Positions 39,157-47,501 of a stretch of DNA of 64,000 nucleotides are shown in pieces; positions within the stretch are counted from its first letter, which is position 1, and every line of letters begins with the position of its first letter. The stretch spans positions 7,874,001 to 7,938,000 of the forward strand of contig NZ_CP026652.1 in the NCBI RefSeq assembly GCF_002946835.1, given 5' to 3'. The position numbers and the translations under genes were made by a program. Source of the stretch: Streptomyces dengpaensis (lineage in GTDB: Bacteria > Actinomycetota > Actinomycetes > Streptomycetales > Streptomycetaceae). A model generated the notes under the pieces. It ran no database searches. It was given only the letters and a program-made list of their open reading frames with translations, and was not told the origin of the DNA.

Positions 39157-39974
39157 CCGTCACCGTGGTCCCCAGGCGCGTCCTGAAACGCATCGCTCCA
39201 GGTCTGCTCCTCGTCCTGCTCGCCCTGACCGGCCCGTGGCTCGCCCCGCACCCCATCGACACGCCCGTCACCGCCCCGTACGCCCCGGCCGGAGACGGCG
39301 CGCCGCTGGGCGGAGACCAACTGGGCCGCGACGTGGTGAGCAGGCTCCTGCACGGCGGCACCGCGCTGATCGGCAGTGCCCTCCTCGTCGCCCTCGCCGT
39401 CACCGCGCTGGCCGCCCTGCTCGGCTGCTTCGCCGCGCTGCGCCCCGCCCTCGGCCGCGCCGTGGAACGCACCGCCGACGTGGCCATCCTGCTGCCGCCC
39501 GTCCTCGGCATCATGCTCATCGCGTTGGCCTGGCCGGACGGCGGACGCCTGGCGGTCAACGCCGCCGCCATAGTCCTGGGCGTGCCCTACGCCGTACGTC
39601 TCGTCGCCGGCGCGGCGGCCCCGCTCGCCCAATCCGGATACGTCGAGGCCGCCACCGCCCGCGGCGAGCGGCTCTGGTACGTCGCCCTGCGCGAGCTGCT
39701 CCCCAATCTGCGCGCCACGGTGCTCGCCCTGTTCGGCCTGCGCTTCGTGGAAGCCGTCTATGTCATCTCCGTGGCCGGATTCCTGCAGATCGGTTCCCAA
39801 CCACCGGCCGCCGACTGGGCCTTGATGATCCGCGAGAACGCCCCAGGCATTCTCCTCAACCCCTGGGCGGTCGTGGCCCCCGGCCTGGCCATCGCCCTGC
39901 TCGCGATCAGCGTCAACCTGGCCTCCTCCTCTCTCGCACCCCGCTCCGCACGGAAGGCGGTGACCGCCTCGTGA
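39153..39974 (+). CDS. ABC transporter permease (DppC/NikC-like)
   Basis: A 273-residue permease. The N-terminal helix, LGGDQLGRDVVSRLLHGG near residue 54 and the EAA loop (YVEAATARGERLWYVALREL) are as in the DppC class. GTG 39153 overlaps the previous stop by GTGA. With the preceding gene it forms the membrane channel of the importer. Confidence 0.87.
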   Translation: MTVTVVPRRVLKRIAPGLLLVLLALTGPWLAPHPIDTPVTAPYAPAGDGAPLGGDQLGRDVVSRLLHGGTALIGSALLVALAVTALAALLGCFAALRPALGRAVERTADVAILLPPVLGIMLIALAWPDGGRLAVNAAAIVLGVPYAVRLVAGAAAPLAQSGYVEAATARGERLWYVALRELLPNLRATVLALFGLRFVEAVYVISVAGFLQIGSQPPAADWALMIRENAPGILLNPWAVVAPGLAIALLAISVNLASSSLAPRSARKAVTAS

Positions 39975-41536
39975 GCCAGCCGGCCACCACGCGTGACGTC
40001 CCCGACGAAAGCCCCGCCCCGGCCGAAGGACCTGCCCCGGCCGAAGGGCCCGGCCCGGCCGAAGGGCCCGGCCCGGCGGCCGAGGCTCCGCTCGTCACGG
40101 TCACCGACCTCGAAATCCGCTTCCCCGGCGGCCCGGTGCTCCTCCCGCCGGTCAGTCTCGCCGTACGCCCACGGGAGATCACCGCCCTCACCGGTGCGTC
40201 GGGCTCCGGCAAGACCACCCTGCTGCGCGCCCTCATCGGCCACCTCCCGCCGGGCGCGACCGTGTCCGCGGGAACCCTGGACGTCCTCGGCCACGACCCG
40301 TCGACGCTGCCCGCGCCGGCCCTGCGGGAACTGCGCCGTACCCGGGTCGCGTACGTCGGACAGGACCCCGGCTCCGCCCTCAACCCGCGCATGAAGGTAC
40401 GCCGTCTGGTCGCCGAGACCGCCACGGACGCCGGCGACGAGGCGATCCTCGCCCTGCTGCGCGAATGCCGACTGCCCACGAACGCCGGTCTTGTGGACCG
40501 GCGCCCCACCGCGCTCTCGGGCGGCCAGCAGCGCCGCGTCGCCCTCGCCCGCGCACTGGCCCGTACCCCGGACATCCTGCTCCTCGACGAGCCCACCGCC
40601 GGACTCGACCGGGCCCTGCGCGACGGCATCGCCGAGCTGCTGCGCGACCTCGCCGCGGCACGCGGGCTCGCCGTCGTCATGGCGTGCCACGACCCCGAAC
40701 TCGTGGCGGCGTGCGCCGACCGGGAGGTACGCCTCCCGGTGCCGGGGAGAGAGCCGCGCGGGCCGAGGCCCCGGACCCAGCCGCGCACGCCACCGTCGGA
40801 ACCGTCCGCGCCCGTTACCGCGGAAGGCATCACGGCACGCGGAATCAGCGTGGGGTTCCGCCATCGGGGACGGGTCCAACACGCCCTCGAAACCGTGGAC
40901 TTCACCGCCCGGCCGGGTTCCGCGACGGGAATCGTCGGCCCGTCCGGCTCCGGCAAGACGACGCTGCTGCGCGTCCTGGCCGGCCTGCACCGACCCGACT
41001 CCGGCAGCCTCGCCCTCGACGGTGAATCCATCGGGTCTGCGGTGCGCGGTCGCAGCCGACAGCACCATCGGCGCATCCAGCTCGTCCCGCAGAACCCGCT
41101 GGGTACGCTCAACCCCTCCCAGACGGTCGGGGCCGCGCTCGCCCGCCCGCTGCGGCTGTTCCGCACGGTCGCCAAGCGCCAGGTACCCGACCGGGTCGTG
41201 GAACTCCTCGAACAGGTCGAGCTGCCCGCCGACTTCACCTGTCGTCATCCGGCGGAACTCTCCGGCGGCCAGCGCCAGCGCGTCGCCATCGCCCGCGCCC
41301 TGGCCGCCGACCCCGACTTCCTGCTCTGCGACGAGATCACCTCCGCCCTCGACCAGGACACGGCCACCGCCGTGATGGAGCTCCTCCAACGCCTGCGCGC
41401 CGAACGTGACATGGCCGTCGCGCTGGTCAGCCACGAACTCCATCTCGTGGCCGCGTACACCGACACCGTGCACGTGCTGGAGGAGGGTCGGCTGGCCGGC
41501 CACGGGCCGACCGCGGAGCTGATCTCCTCCTGGTGA
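39971..41536 (+). CDS. Fused double ABC ATPase (DppD-DppF-like)
   Basis: A 521-residue protein with two complete ATPase domains. Domain 1 has GASGSGKTT, LSGGQQRR and ILLLDEPTAGLD; domain 2 has [17 protein letters not shown] and LLCDEITSALD. In most peptide/nickel importers these are separate proteins. A 24-residue Pro/Ala/Glu/Gly repeat precedes domain 1. GTG 39971 overlaps the previous stop by GTGA. It completes the importer operon that starts at 36599. Confidence 0.9.
   Translation: MSQPATTRDVPDESPAPAEGPAPAEGPGPAEGPGPAAEAPLVTVTDLEIRFPGGPVLLPPVSLAVRPREITALTGASGSGKTTLLRALIGHLPPGATVSAGTLDVLGHDPSTLPAPALRELRRTRVAYVGQDPGSALNPRMKVRRLVAETATDAGDEAILALLRECRLPTNAGLVDRRPTALSGGQQRRVALARALARTPDILLLDEPTAGLDRALRDGIAELLRDLAAARGLAVVMACHDPELVAACADREVRLPVPGREPRGPRPRTQPRTPPSEPSAPVTAEGITARGISVGFRHRGRVQHALETVDFTARPGSATGIVGPSGSGKTTLLRVLAGLHRPDSGSLALDGESIGSAVRGRSRQHHRRIQLVPQNPLGTLNPSQTVGAALARPLRLFRTVAKRQVPDRVVELLEQVELPADFTCRHPAELSGGQRQRVAIARALAADPDFLLCDEITSALDQDTATAVMELLQRLRAERDMAVALVSHELHLVAAYTDTVHVLEEGRLAGHGPTAELISSW
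40013..40084 (+). repeat. 18-bp in-frame repeat encoding PAPAEG units
   Basis: Four units of an 18-bp repeat encode PAPAEG, PAPAEG, PGPAEG and PGPAAE near the N-terminus of the double ATPase. It is a flexible extension ahead of the first nucleotide-binding domain. Confidence 0.85.
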
Positions 41537-41600
41537 GGTCTCGTACGGATCCTGGTGAAGGACTCGTACGGAGCGACGGCCGCCTCGGGTGCGCGCGGAA

Positions 41601-42164
41601 CTACCGTGCCACGGAAGCGCGTTGCTCCAGGATGCGCAGGGCTTGCCCGGCCCAACGGATGTTGTCCTGCTCGAAGGCGCGTCCCGCCATCAGCGTGAGA
41701 TACGGTCCGACGCGCTCGGTGGCGGCCAGGTATTCGTCCTCCGTACGCCCGTCCAGGAGCCGGGCACGGATGCGGTCGTAGTGGGCCAGTTTGCCGCGCG
41801 CCCACTCCAGACGCTCGGCGATCGCCGCCCGTACGGCCGGCTCGTCCCCGTCGTCGACGGCGTAGACCTTGACCATCAGCTCGTCGCGGATGGCCGTGGG
41901 CTTCGACGGCTCGGCCGTGAAGTCGCGCAGCGCAGCGCGGCCCGCCTCGGTCAGCGAGAACATCCGCTTGTTCGGCCGGCGTTCCTGCTGGACGAGCCGG
42001 GCCTCGATGAGCCCCTCGGAGGCCATCCGGTCGAGCTCCCGGTACAGCTGCTGAGGCGTCGCCATCCAGAAGTTGGCCACCGACGCGTCGAAACCCTTGG
42101 CCAGGTCGTACCCCGATGCCTCGCCCTCCAGAAGCGCGGCCAGGACCGCGTTGCGCAATGCCAT
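41601..42164 (-). CDS. PadR-family transcriptional regulator
   Basis: A 187-residue PadR protein with the full N-terminal winged helix (ALRNAVLAALLEGEASGYD, then TPQQLYRELDRMASEG) and the longer helical C-terminus (PadR plus Vir_act_alpha_C). It is divergent from the SnoaL-like and acyl-CoA dehydrogenase genes. The palindrome at 42214-42231 lies between them and is its likely operator. Confidence 0.87.
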   Translation of the reverse strand: MALRNAVLAALLEGEASGYDLAKGFDASVANFWMATPQQLYRELDRMASEGLIEARLVQQERRPNKRMFSLTEAGRAALRDFTAEPSKPTAIRDELMVKVYAVDDGDEPAVRAAIAERLEWARGKLAHYDRIRARLLDGRTEDEYLAATERVGPYLTLMAGRAFEQDNIRWAGQALRILEQRASVAR

Positions 42165-42213
42165 GCCCCAAGGCTAGACGTCGGACATGCCCGCGACTAA
42201 TCTGATCCGCGTC

Positions 42214-42231
42214 TAGTCAATTAATTGAGTA
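42214..42231. promoter_or_regulatory. Palindrome between PadR and SnoaL-like genes
   Basis: TCAATTAATTGA (42217-42228) is a perfect 12-bp dyad, extended by flanking TA/TA. The AT-rich dyad stands out in this high-GC DNA and lies 20 bp before the SnoaL-like start. Confidence 0.55.
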
Positions 42232-42251
42232 TGGGATGAAGGGTGGGCGTG

Positions 42252-42653
42252 ATGCATTCCTTCCGTAAGGCCGTGGAGGCCGGGGACCTCGCCGCGATCG
42301 AGGAGATGCTGGCCGACGATGTCGTGTTCACCAGCCCCGTCGCCTTCAAGCCCTACCCGGGCAAGGCGATCACCGCGGCCATCCTGCGCGGTGTCTCCCG
42401 GGTCTTCACCGACTTCCGGTACGTGCGCGAAATCGCCGACGCCGACGGCCGGAACCACGCGCTGGTCTTCGAGGCGAAGGTGGGCGACAAGGAGATCAGC
42501 GGCTGCGACTTCCTGCACATCGACGAGGACGGCAGGATCGACGAACTGATGGTGATGGTCCGCCCGTTGTCGGCGGCCCAGGCGCTCTCCGAGGCGATGG
42601 GGGCGCAGTTCGAGCGGATCTCGCGGGAGGCCGCGGAGGCGTCGGGGGCGTAG
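42252..42653 (+). CDS. SnoaL/NTF2-like protein
   Basis: A 133-residue protein of the NTF2-like fold. It opens with MHSFRKAVEAGDLAAIEEML, where the helix and following strand are typical. It is 165 bp ahead of an acyl-CoA dehydrogenase gene on the same strand. SnoaL-like proteins isomerise, hydrate or bind small hydrophobic molecules. ATG 42252 is chosen because GAAGGG lies 8 nt upstream. The ligand is unknown. Confidence 0.82.
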   Translation: MHSFRKAVEAGDLAAIEEMLADDVVFTSPVAFKPYPGKAITAAILRGVSRVFTDFRYVREIADADGRNHALVFEAKVGDKEISGCDFLHIDEDGRIDELMVMVRPLSAAQALSEAMGAQFERISREAAEASGA

Positions 42654-42817
42654 CGGAGGCGTCGGGCGAGCAGGCGATGTTCCGGGCCCTGTGATGGGCC
42701 CACCGGGTAACCGGGTGACCTGTCCGCCGCTCCCGCCTGTCGTCGGCATTCCCAATTTCTGAAACACGTTCTACGGTGTGCGCCGTCAGGTCCGGCCTTG
42801 GGGAGCCAGGAGGCGCC

Positions 42818-43996
42818 GTGCATCTCGAATACACGCCAGAGCAGCAGCGGTTGCGCACCGAACTGCGCGGCTACTTCGCCCAGTTGGTGCCGGACAACGC
42901 CTACGCCCGGTACGCCGAGCCGACCGCGCGGAAGCGTTTCTACCGCGAGACCATCCGCCGCCTCGGCAGGGACGGATGGCTCGGCGTGGGCTGGCCCAAG
43001 GAGTACGGCGGGCGCGGGCTGAGCCCCATGGAGCAGTTCATCTTCTTCGACGAGGCGGCCCAGGCGGGGGTCCCGCTGCCGCTGATGGCGCTGAACACGG
43101 TCGGCCCGACGATCATGCAGTTCGGCACGGAGGAGCAGAAGGAGTACTTCCTGCCGAAGATCCTCTCCGGCGAGATCGACTTCGCGATCGGCTACAGCGA
43201 GCCCGACGCGGGCACCGATCTGGCCGCGCTCAAGACCAAGGCCGTACGGGACGGCGACGACTATGTCGTGAACGGGCAGAAGATCTGGACGACGAACGGC
43301 GACACGGCGGACTGGGTGTGGCTCGCCGTCCGCACCGACCCGGACGCCCCGCCGCACAAGGGCATCACCATGCTCCTGGTGCCGACCTCCGACCCCGGCT
43401 ACTCGTGCACCCTCATCAACACCCTCGCCTCGCACGACACCACCGCGAGCTACTACGAGAACATCCGCGTCCCCGTCTCCCGCCGGGTCGGCGAGGAGAA
43501 CAAGGGCTGGCGGCTGATCACCAACCAGCTCAACCACGAACGCGTCACGCTCGCCGCCCACGGCACCATGGCGATCCGCGCCCTGCACGACGTCCAGCGC
43601 TGGGCGATGGAGACCAAGCTCGCCGACGGCCGCCGCGTCATCGACCTGCCCTGGGTCCGCCGCCGCCTCGCCCGGACCCACACCCAGCTCGATGCCATGA
43701 AACTCCTCAACTGGCAGATGGTGAACGCCGTCCAGGACGGCACCCTCACCCCCCAGGACGCCTCCGCCGTCAAGGTCTACGGCTCCGAGGCCCGCCGCGA
43801 CGCCTACGCCTGGCTGATGGAGATCGTCGCCGCCCCCGGCGCTCTCAAGGAGGGCTCCGCGGGCACGGTCCTGCACGGCGAACTCGAACGCGGCTACCGA
43901 TCGGCGGTGATCTTCACCTTCGGCGGCGGCAACAACGAGATCCAGCGCGAGATCATCGCGTGGATCGGCCTGGGGATGCCGCGGGTGCGACGTTAG
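42818..43996 (+). CDS. Acyl-CoA dehydrogenase
   Basis: A 392-residue flavoenzyme. The N-terminal, middle and C-terminal domains are complete: YSEPDAGTDLAALKTKA is the FAD/substrate strand and GGGNNEIQREIIAWIGLGM is the usual C-terminal end. GTG 42818 has AGGAGG 4 nt upstream and gives the normal N-terminus. It belongs to the FadE-type branch common in steroid, branched-chain or CoA-ester degradation. The exact substrate cannot be named from sequence. The regulator is probably the divergent PadR. Confidence 0.9.
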   Translation: MHLEYTPEQQRLRTELRGYFAQLVPDNAYARYAEPTARKRFYRETIRRLGRDGWLGVGWPKEYGGRGLSPMEQFIFFDEAAQAGVPLPLMALNTVGPTIMQFGTEEQKEYFLPKILSGEIDFAIGYSEPDAGTDLAALKTKAVRDGDDYVVNGQKIWTTNGDTADWVWLAVRTDPDAPPHKGITMLLVPTSDPGYSCTLINTLASHDTTASYYENIRVPVSRRVGEENKGWRLITNQLNHERVTLAAHGTMAIRALHDVQRWAMETKLADGRRVIDLPWVRRRLARTHTQLDAMKLLNWQMVNAVQDGTLTPQDASAVKVYGSEARRDAYAWLMEIVAAPGALKEGSAGTVLHGELERGYRSAVIFTFGGGNNEIQREIIAWIGLGMPRVRR

Positions 43997-44100
43997 CCTG
44001 ACGCGAATCTGCTGGCGATGCCGGCGGTCAGGTCGCGCAGTTCGACGACCTGAATCTCGACAGCGTGCCCCACGTCCGCCAGCAGCCGAGAGGCCGGCCG
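43993..44100 (-). pseudogene. Possible NAD(P)H-FMN reductase scrap
   Basis: The minus strand encodes ASRLLADVGHAVEIQVVELR followed by DLTAGIASRFASG and a stop. The pieces SRLLAD and VVELRDL resemble the N-terminal part of CE1759-type FMN reductases, with an internal deletion between them. It is short, so the assignment is tentative. Confidence 0.35.
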
Positions 44101-44204
44101 AAGGGACACGTATGCCCCGGCCGCGGCCGGTCACGGTGTTCGGGCATGTGTCGATGCGCCACGGCGGGTATTTGGCCCCCAAACCGTGATTGGCCGACCA
44201 ATAC

Positions 44205-44490
44205 AAGCACCGGAGCCGGTCGCGGCATCGGCAAGCCGTCGCCGAACGCCTCGCGCAGGGCGGCGCGAGGGTCGCGATCAACTACCGCAGCAGCGCGGCA
44301 GACGCCGAACAGCTGGTCGCAGAGCTCAAGAGGACGGCACCGACGCGATCGCGATCCAGGCGGACGTCTCCGACCCGGAGCAGACGGGACGCCTCGTCGA
44401 CCAGGTCGTCGAGCGCTGCGGCAAGCTCGACATCCTGGTGAGCAACGCTGGTATCGAACACTTCGGCCGCCTCGACGAGATCACACCGTA
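44205..44490 (+). pseudogene. N-terminal half of a short-chain dehydrogenase, frameshifted
   Basis: Three frames join into one SDR: TGAGRGIGK (Rossmann motif, 44211 on), then AVAERLAQGGARVAINYRSS, then AIAIQADVSDPEQTGRLVDQ and GKLDILVSNAGIEHFG. The NADP-binding motifs (TGAxRGIG, the Asp after the second strand, and NAG) are all there. The catalytic Ser-Tyr-Lys half is missing; the frame stops at 44490 beside the convergent MarR gene. Confidence 0.7.
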
Positions 44491-44951
44491 GGAACCTCAC
44501 GATGCGCGCTGTCGACGTCCAAGGATGCCGGATTCAGTGACGCCAACAGTTTCAGCAGTAGTGAGTGCACCTGCTCCTGCTCCATCGGCGTCAGCACCTG
44601 CAGAGCTTCGTCGTGGGTGGCTTCCACCGCGCTTCTGGCCTCCGCCGCGAGCCGCAGTCCGGCCTCGGTGGCGTACAGTCGATGCGTGCGCCTGTCGCCG
44701 GGGGCGGTCCGGCGCTCCAGAAGCCCCCGCTCGACCAGCCCGTTGACCGCGGTTCCCATGGACTGAGGGGTGATCGCCGCTCTGCGCGCCGCGGTCGCAC
44801 TGGTGACGCCCGGATCGAGGACGGCCTGCGCCAGGGCGCTGTGCTGGGCAAGGGTCAAGTGGAACGAGCGCAGTGTGCGCTCGGCCCGAGTCGCGATGAT
44901 CTGGCCGATCTGCCAGGCCACATAGCCCGTGCGCCGCTCGGAAGCGTTCAC
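44481..44951 (-). CDS. MarR-family transcriptional regulator
   Basis: A 156-residue winged-helix regulator. The N-terminal helices precede LTLAQHSALAQAVLD, the recognition region is AAITPQSMGTAVNGLVERGL and the wing is RRTAPGDRRTHRLYATE. GTG 44951 has GGAGG 9 nt upstream. It is divergent from the ABC-2-like exporter gene and likely represses it through the dyad at 44974-45005. Confidence 0.87.
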   Translation of the reverse strand: MNASERRTGYVAWQIGQIIATRAERTLRSFHLTLAQHSALAQAVLDPGVTSATAARRAAITPQSMGTAVNGLVERGLLERRTAPGDRRTHRLYATEAGLRLAAEARSAVEATHDEALQVLTPMEQEQVHSLLLKLLASLNPASLDVDSAHREVPTV

Positions 44952-44973
44952 GCGGCGGACCTCCTTTGTAAGT

Positions 44974-45005
44974 CAACTGATTATGTGTACAAAGATTATC
45001 AGTTG
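44974..45005. promoter_or_regulatory. Dyad in the MarR-exporter intergenic region
   Basis: CAACTGAT (44974-44981) and ATCAGTTG (44998-45005) are separated by 16 bp. The site sits in the 80-bp divergent gap, between both starts, as expected for a MarR operator. Confidence 0.55.
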
Positions 45006-45031
45006 GCTTCTATTCTAGGAATCTGTTTTCG

Positions 45032-46168
45032 ATGTCCCAGCGAGTCTCCAACCGACCAGCTCACAAGCACGCCCTGGACGTGGCCCATCCGCCTCTGCGC
45101 CCTGGGACCGCGCGTGCCGTCCTGCTCCCCGTCGCGGTCGTCCTGCTGATCGGCACCCTTTTCGTCAGCGTCTATCTCGCCGCCTTCCACGCGCCGCGCC
45201 CTCATGAGCTCCGCGTGGGCACCACGGAGGTCGGCACGCGGCAGGCGCACCTGCGCGAGGACCTCGAGCGGGTCGCCCCGGGCGGCTTCACGCTCGAGAC
45301 CTACCCCGACAAATCCTCCGCCCGGCAGGCCGTCGAGGACAGGTCCGTGTACGGGGCCTACCTCGGCAAGGGGAACCTGCTCTACGGCAGCGCCAACGGA
45401 GCGGCCGTCACCGCGACCCTGACCACCGCATTCGCTTCCGTGGCCCACGCGGACAACCATGACCTCTCCGTCGAGGACGTTGCCCCGGCGGCAGCGGGGG
45501 ACACCCGGGGGCTCTCCGTCTTCTACGCGGCCTTCGGCCTCGTGCTGGCCGGATACCTCTTCGGTTTGACGACGTACCAGCTCGCACCCAGGCTCCAGTA
45601 CCGCTGGCGTATGGCCAGCCTGGCCCTGTTCGGAGCGGTCGGCGGCGTCCTGGTCGCCGCCATCGGCGGGAGCACGGGCTTCGATGCGCTGCCCGGCGCC
45701 TTCCTGCCCCTCGCCCTCATCATCGCGCTGATGGGCGCCGCAGTCGGTGGCACGACCATGGTGCTGCTGCGACTGTTCGGCTCCGCGGGCGTCAGTCTCG
45801 CCTCGATCCTCCTGCTGATCCTCGGCAACAGCAGCAGCGGTGGGGTCATGCCGGCGGCCTACCTTCCCGCCTGGCTGCGCCCGCTGTCCGAGATCCTGCC
45901 CGTCGGGGTCGGCGTCCGCGCGATGCAAGGGCTGTCTCGCTTCGAGAACGACGGATTGGCCCGCGCCCTGGTGATCCTCCCGCTGTGGGTCCTCGGCGCC
46001 GCCGCCGTGCTCTACCTGAAGGACGTGTTCCGGCGCGCGGATCCGGCCGGTGTGCAGGAGGCAGTCGAGCTGAAGGAGACGGCCGTATCGCCAGACTGGC
46101 GAGCCGCGGCGCGCTCGGCCCCGCCGGACTGGCCGACTTCGACCCCGGCACGGGCGCCGTGGAGTTAG
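45032..46168 (+). CDS. ABC-2/YhgE-type membrane export protein
   Basis: A 378-residue membrane protein. One N-terminal helix is followed by an extracellular region of about 130 residues and then five or so helices, as in YhgE/Pip and DUF3533-type ABC-2 permeases. No ATPase gene lies next to it. It is divergent from a MarR regulator, a common arrangement for drug- or lipid-efflux permeases. The substrate is unknown. The last 15 residues are irregular and may reflect fusion to a downstream scrap. Confidence 0.7.
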   Translation: MSQRVSNRPAHKHALDVAHPPLRPGTARAVLLPVAVVLLIGTLFVSVYLAAFHAPRPHELRVGTTEVGTRQAHLREDLERVAPGGFTLETYPDKSSARQAVEDRSVYGAYLGKGNLLYGSANGAAVTATLTTAFASVAHADNHDLSVEDVAPAAAGDTRGLSVFYAAFGLVLAGYLFGLTTYQLAPRLQYRWRMASLALFGAVGGVLVAAIGGSTGFDALPGAFLPLALIIALMGAAVGGTTMVLLRLFGSAGVSLASILLLILGNSSSGGVMPAAYLPAWLRPLSEILPVGVGVRAMQGLSRFENDGLARALVILPLWVLGAAAVLYLKDVFRRADPAGVQEAVELKETAVSPDWRAAARSAPPDWPTSTPARAPWS

Positions 46169-46332
46169 AACCCGGCGAGCAGGGCGGGCAGTTCCTGTTC
46201 GGGGCGGGCAAGCCGCTGCGCACCCCCGCGTACATGTGCGGCGGGTTCTGCCTCTCCAGCCGTACGCGCGTCGCTGAAGCCGTCGAGCGCTACCGGTCGG
46301 GCGCGATGCACGGACTGCTGACGGCGCCGTGA
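46121..46332 (+). pseudogene. Possible pirin C-terminal scrap
   Basis: The frame reads LADFDPGTGAVELEPGEQGG, then QFLFGAGKPLRTPAYMCGGF and VAEAVERYRSGAMHGL. The order G.PL..P....G.F followed by an amphipathic E..ERY.SG helix resembles the C-terminal cupin of pirins. There is no N-terminal half. The 250 bp that follow, up to the DUF2236 gene, hold coding-like scraps I could not name. Confidence 0.35.
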
Positions 46333-46581
46333 TGAGCTGCGCGCGGGCACCGACGTGCTCGTGCCCACGTGCGGCAACGCCGAGTTCGACCGTCTGCGCT
46401 CCCGGCTCGCCCCCGGGCTCCGGATCCGGCTGTGCCGAGCGCATCGCGGCGCGCGGGGTCCGTCCCGCACCACCGCTCAGGTGTCCTGCCGGTTCAGCGG
46501 TCAGTCCGGCATCTTGTCGGCATCACCACAGGTCACGAACTGCTGCTGGTGCCAACGGGCAATCCTGGTCAGACTGACCGT

Positions 46582-47439
46582 GTGGACGCCTTCCCCGCAG
46601 GTGACCCGGGGCTCTTCACTCCGGATTCGGTGACCTGGCAGCTGCACAGCGACCCCATGATGTGGGTCGCCGGAATCCGTGCGCTCTACCTCCAGGCCCT
46701 GCACCCGCGCGCCGTACGCGGTGTCATGCAGAACTCGGACTTCCGGCGCGACGCCTGGGGCCGGCTGATGCGGACCGCGAACTTCGTGGGGACGACCACG
46801 TACGGCACCAGTGAGGCTGCCGAGAAGGCTGGGGCGCGGGTACGAAAGATTCACAGCATGCTCACGGCGACGGACCCGGACACGGGGCAGCGCTACCGCG
46901 TCGACGAGCCCGGGCTGCTGCTGTGGGTGCACTGCGCGGAGATCGACTCCTACCTGTATGTGCTCCGGCGGTCGGGGCTCCCGCTCTCGGACGCGCAGGC
47001 CGATCGCTACATCGCCGAACACCGGATCAGCGCACGGCTGGTGGGGCTCGATCCCGAGGCCGTCCCCGCTGACCAGGACCAACTCGCCGAGTATTTCGAG
47101 AAGACGCTGCCGGAGCTGGCGGCGGGGCCCGAGGCGCGTGACGTGGACGTGTTCCTGGTACGACCGCCGGTCCACCCGTTGCTCCTCCCGGCGCGCGCCC
47201 TGCTGTGGCGGCGCGTGGCGCGTCTGGCGTACGCCTCTTTGCCGCCGTACGCCCACGAGTTGTACGGCAGGGCGGCCCCGTCGCCCGCCGCCGTGACCCG
47301 GCGTCTGCGTGTCACGGGCACCTTGCTGCGCTGTATTCCCGCACGTCTGCGCTGGCAGCTCCCGCCCAAACACATTCTGCGCGCCATGTCACGGCTCGGC
47401 CCCGGCTCGCGCCCGGCGCCGTACAAAGTCGGCAGATAA
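46582..47439 (+). CDS. DUF2236 (oxygenase MpaB-like) protein
   Basis: A 285-residue protein of the DUF2236 family. The N-terminus DPGLFTPDSVTWQLHSDPMM, then LYLQALHPRAVRGV and FRRDAWGRLMRTANFVGT, matches the conserved block with its His ligand. MpaB-like members bind haem b and oxidise hydrophobic substrates; latex-clearing protein is a relative. GTG 46582 is the best start that keeps the typical N-terminus, but its ribosome-binding site is weak, so the start is uncertain. Confidence 0.78.
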   Translation: MDAFPAGDPGLFTPDSVTWQLHSDPMMWVAGIRALYLQALHPRAVRGVMQNSDFRRDAWGRLMRTANFVGTTTYGTSEAAEKAGARVRKIHSMLTATDPDTGQRYRVDEPGLLLWVHCAEIDSYLYVLRRSGLPLSDAQADRYIAEHRISARLVGLDPEAVPADQDQLAEYFEKTLPELAAGPEARDVDVFLVRPPVHPLLLPARALLWRRVARLAYASLPPYAHELYGRAAPSPAAVTRRLRVTGTLLRCIPARLRWQLPPKHILRAMSRLGPGSRPAPYKVGR

Positions 47440-47501
47440 CTCGCCATACTGGACGGGCCAGGGGAGGGCGCGGCGATGAGCGACGGGGGCGATCGCACGA
47501 G

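Noticed and set aside
41601..42653. PadR and SnoaL-like genes as part of the metallophore locus
   Set aside because: They follow the transporter operon but have their own divergent operator and pair with an acyl-CoA dehydrogenase instead.
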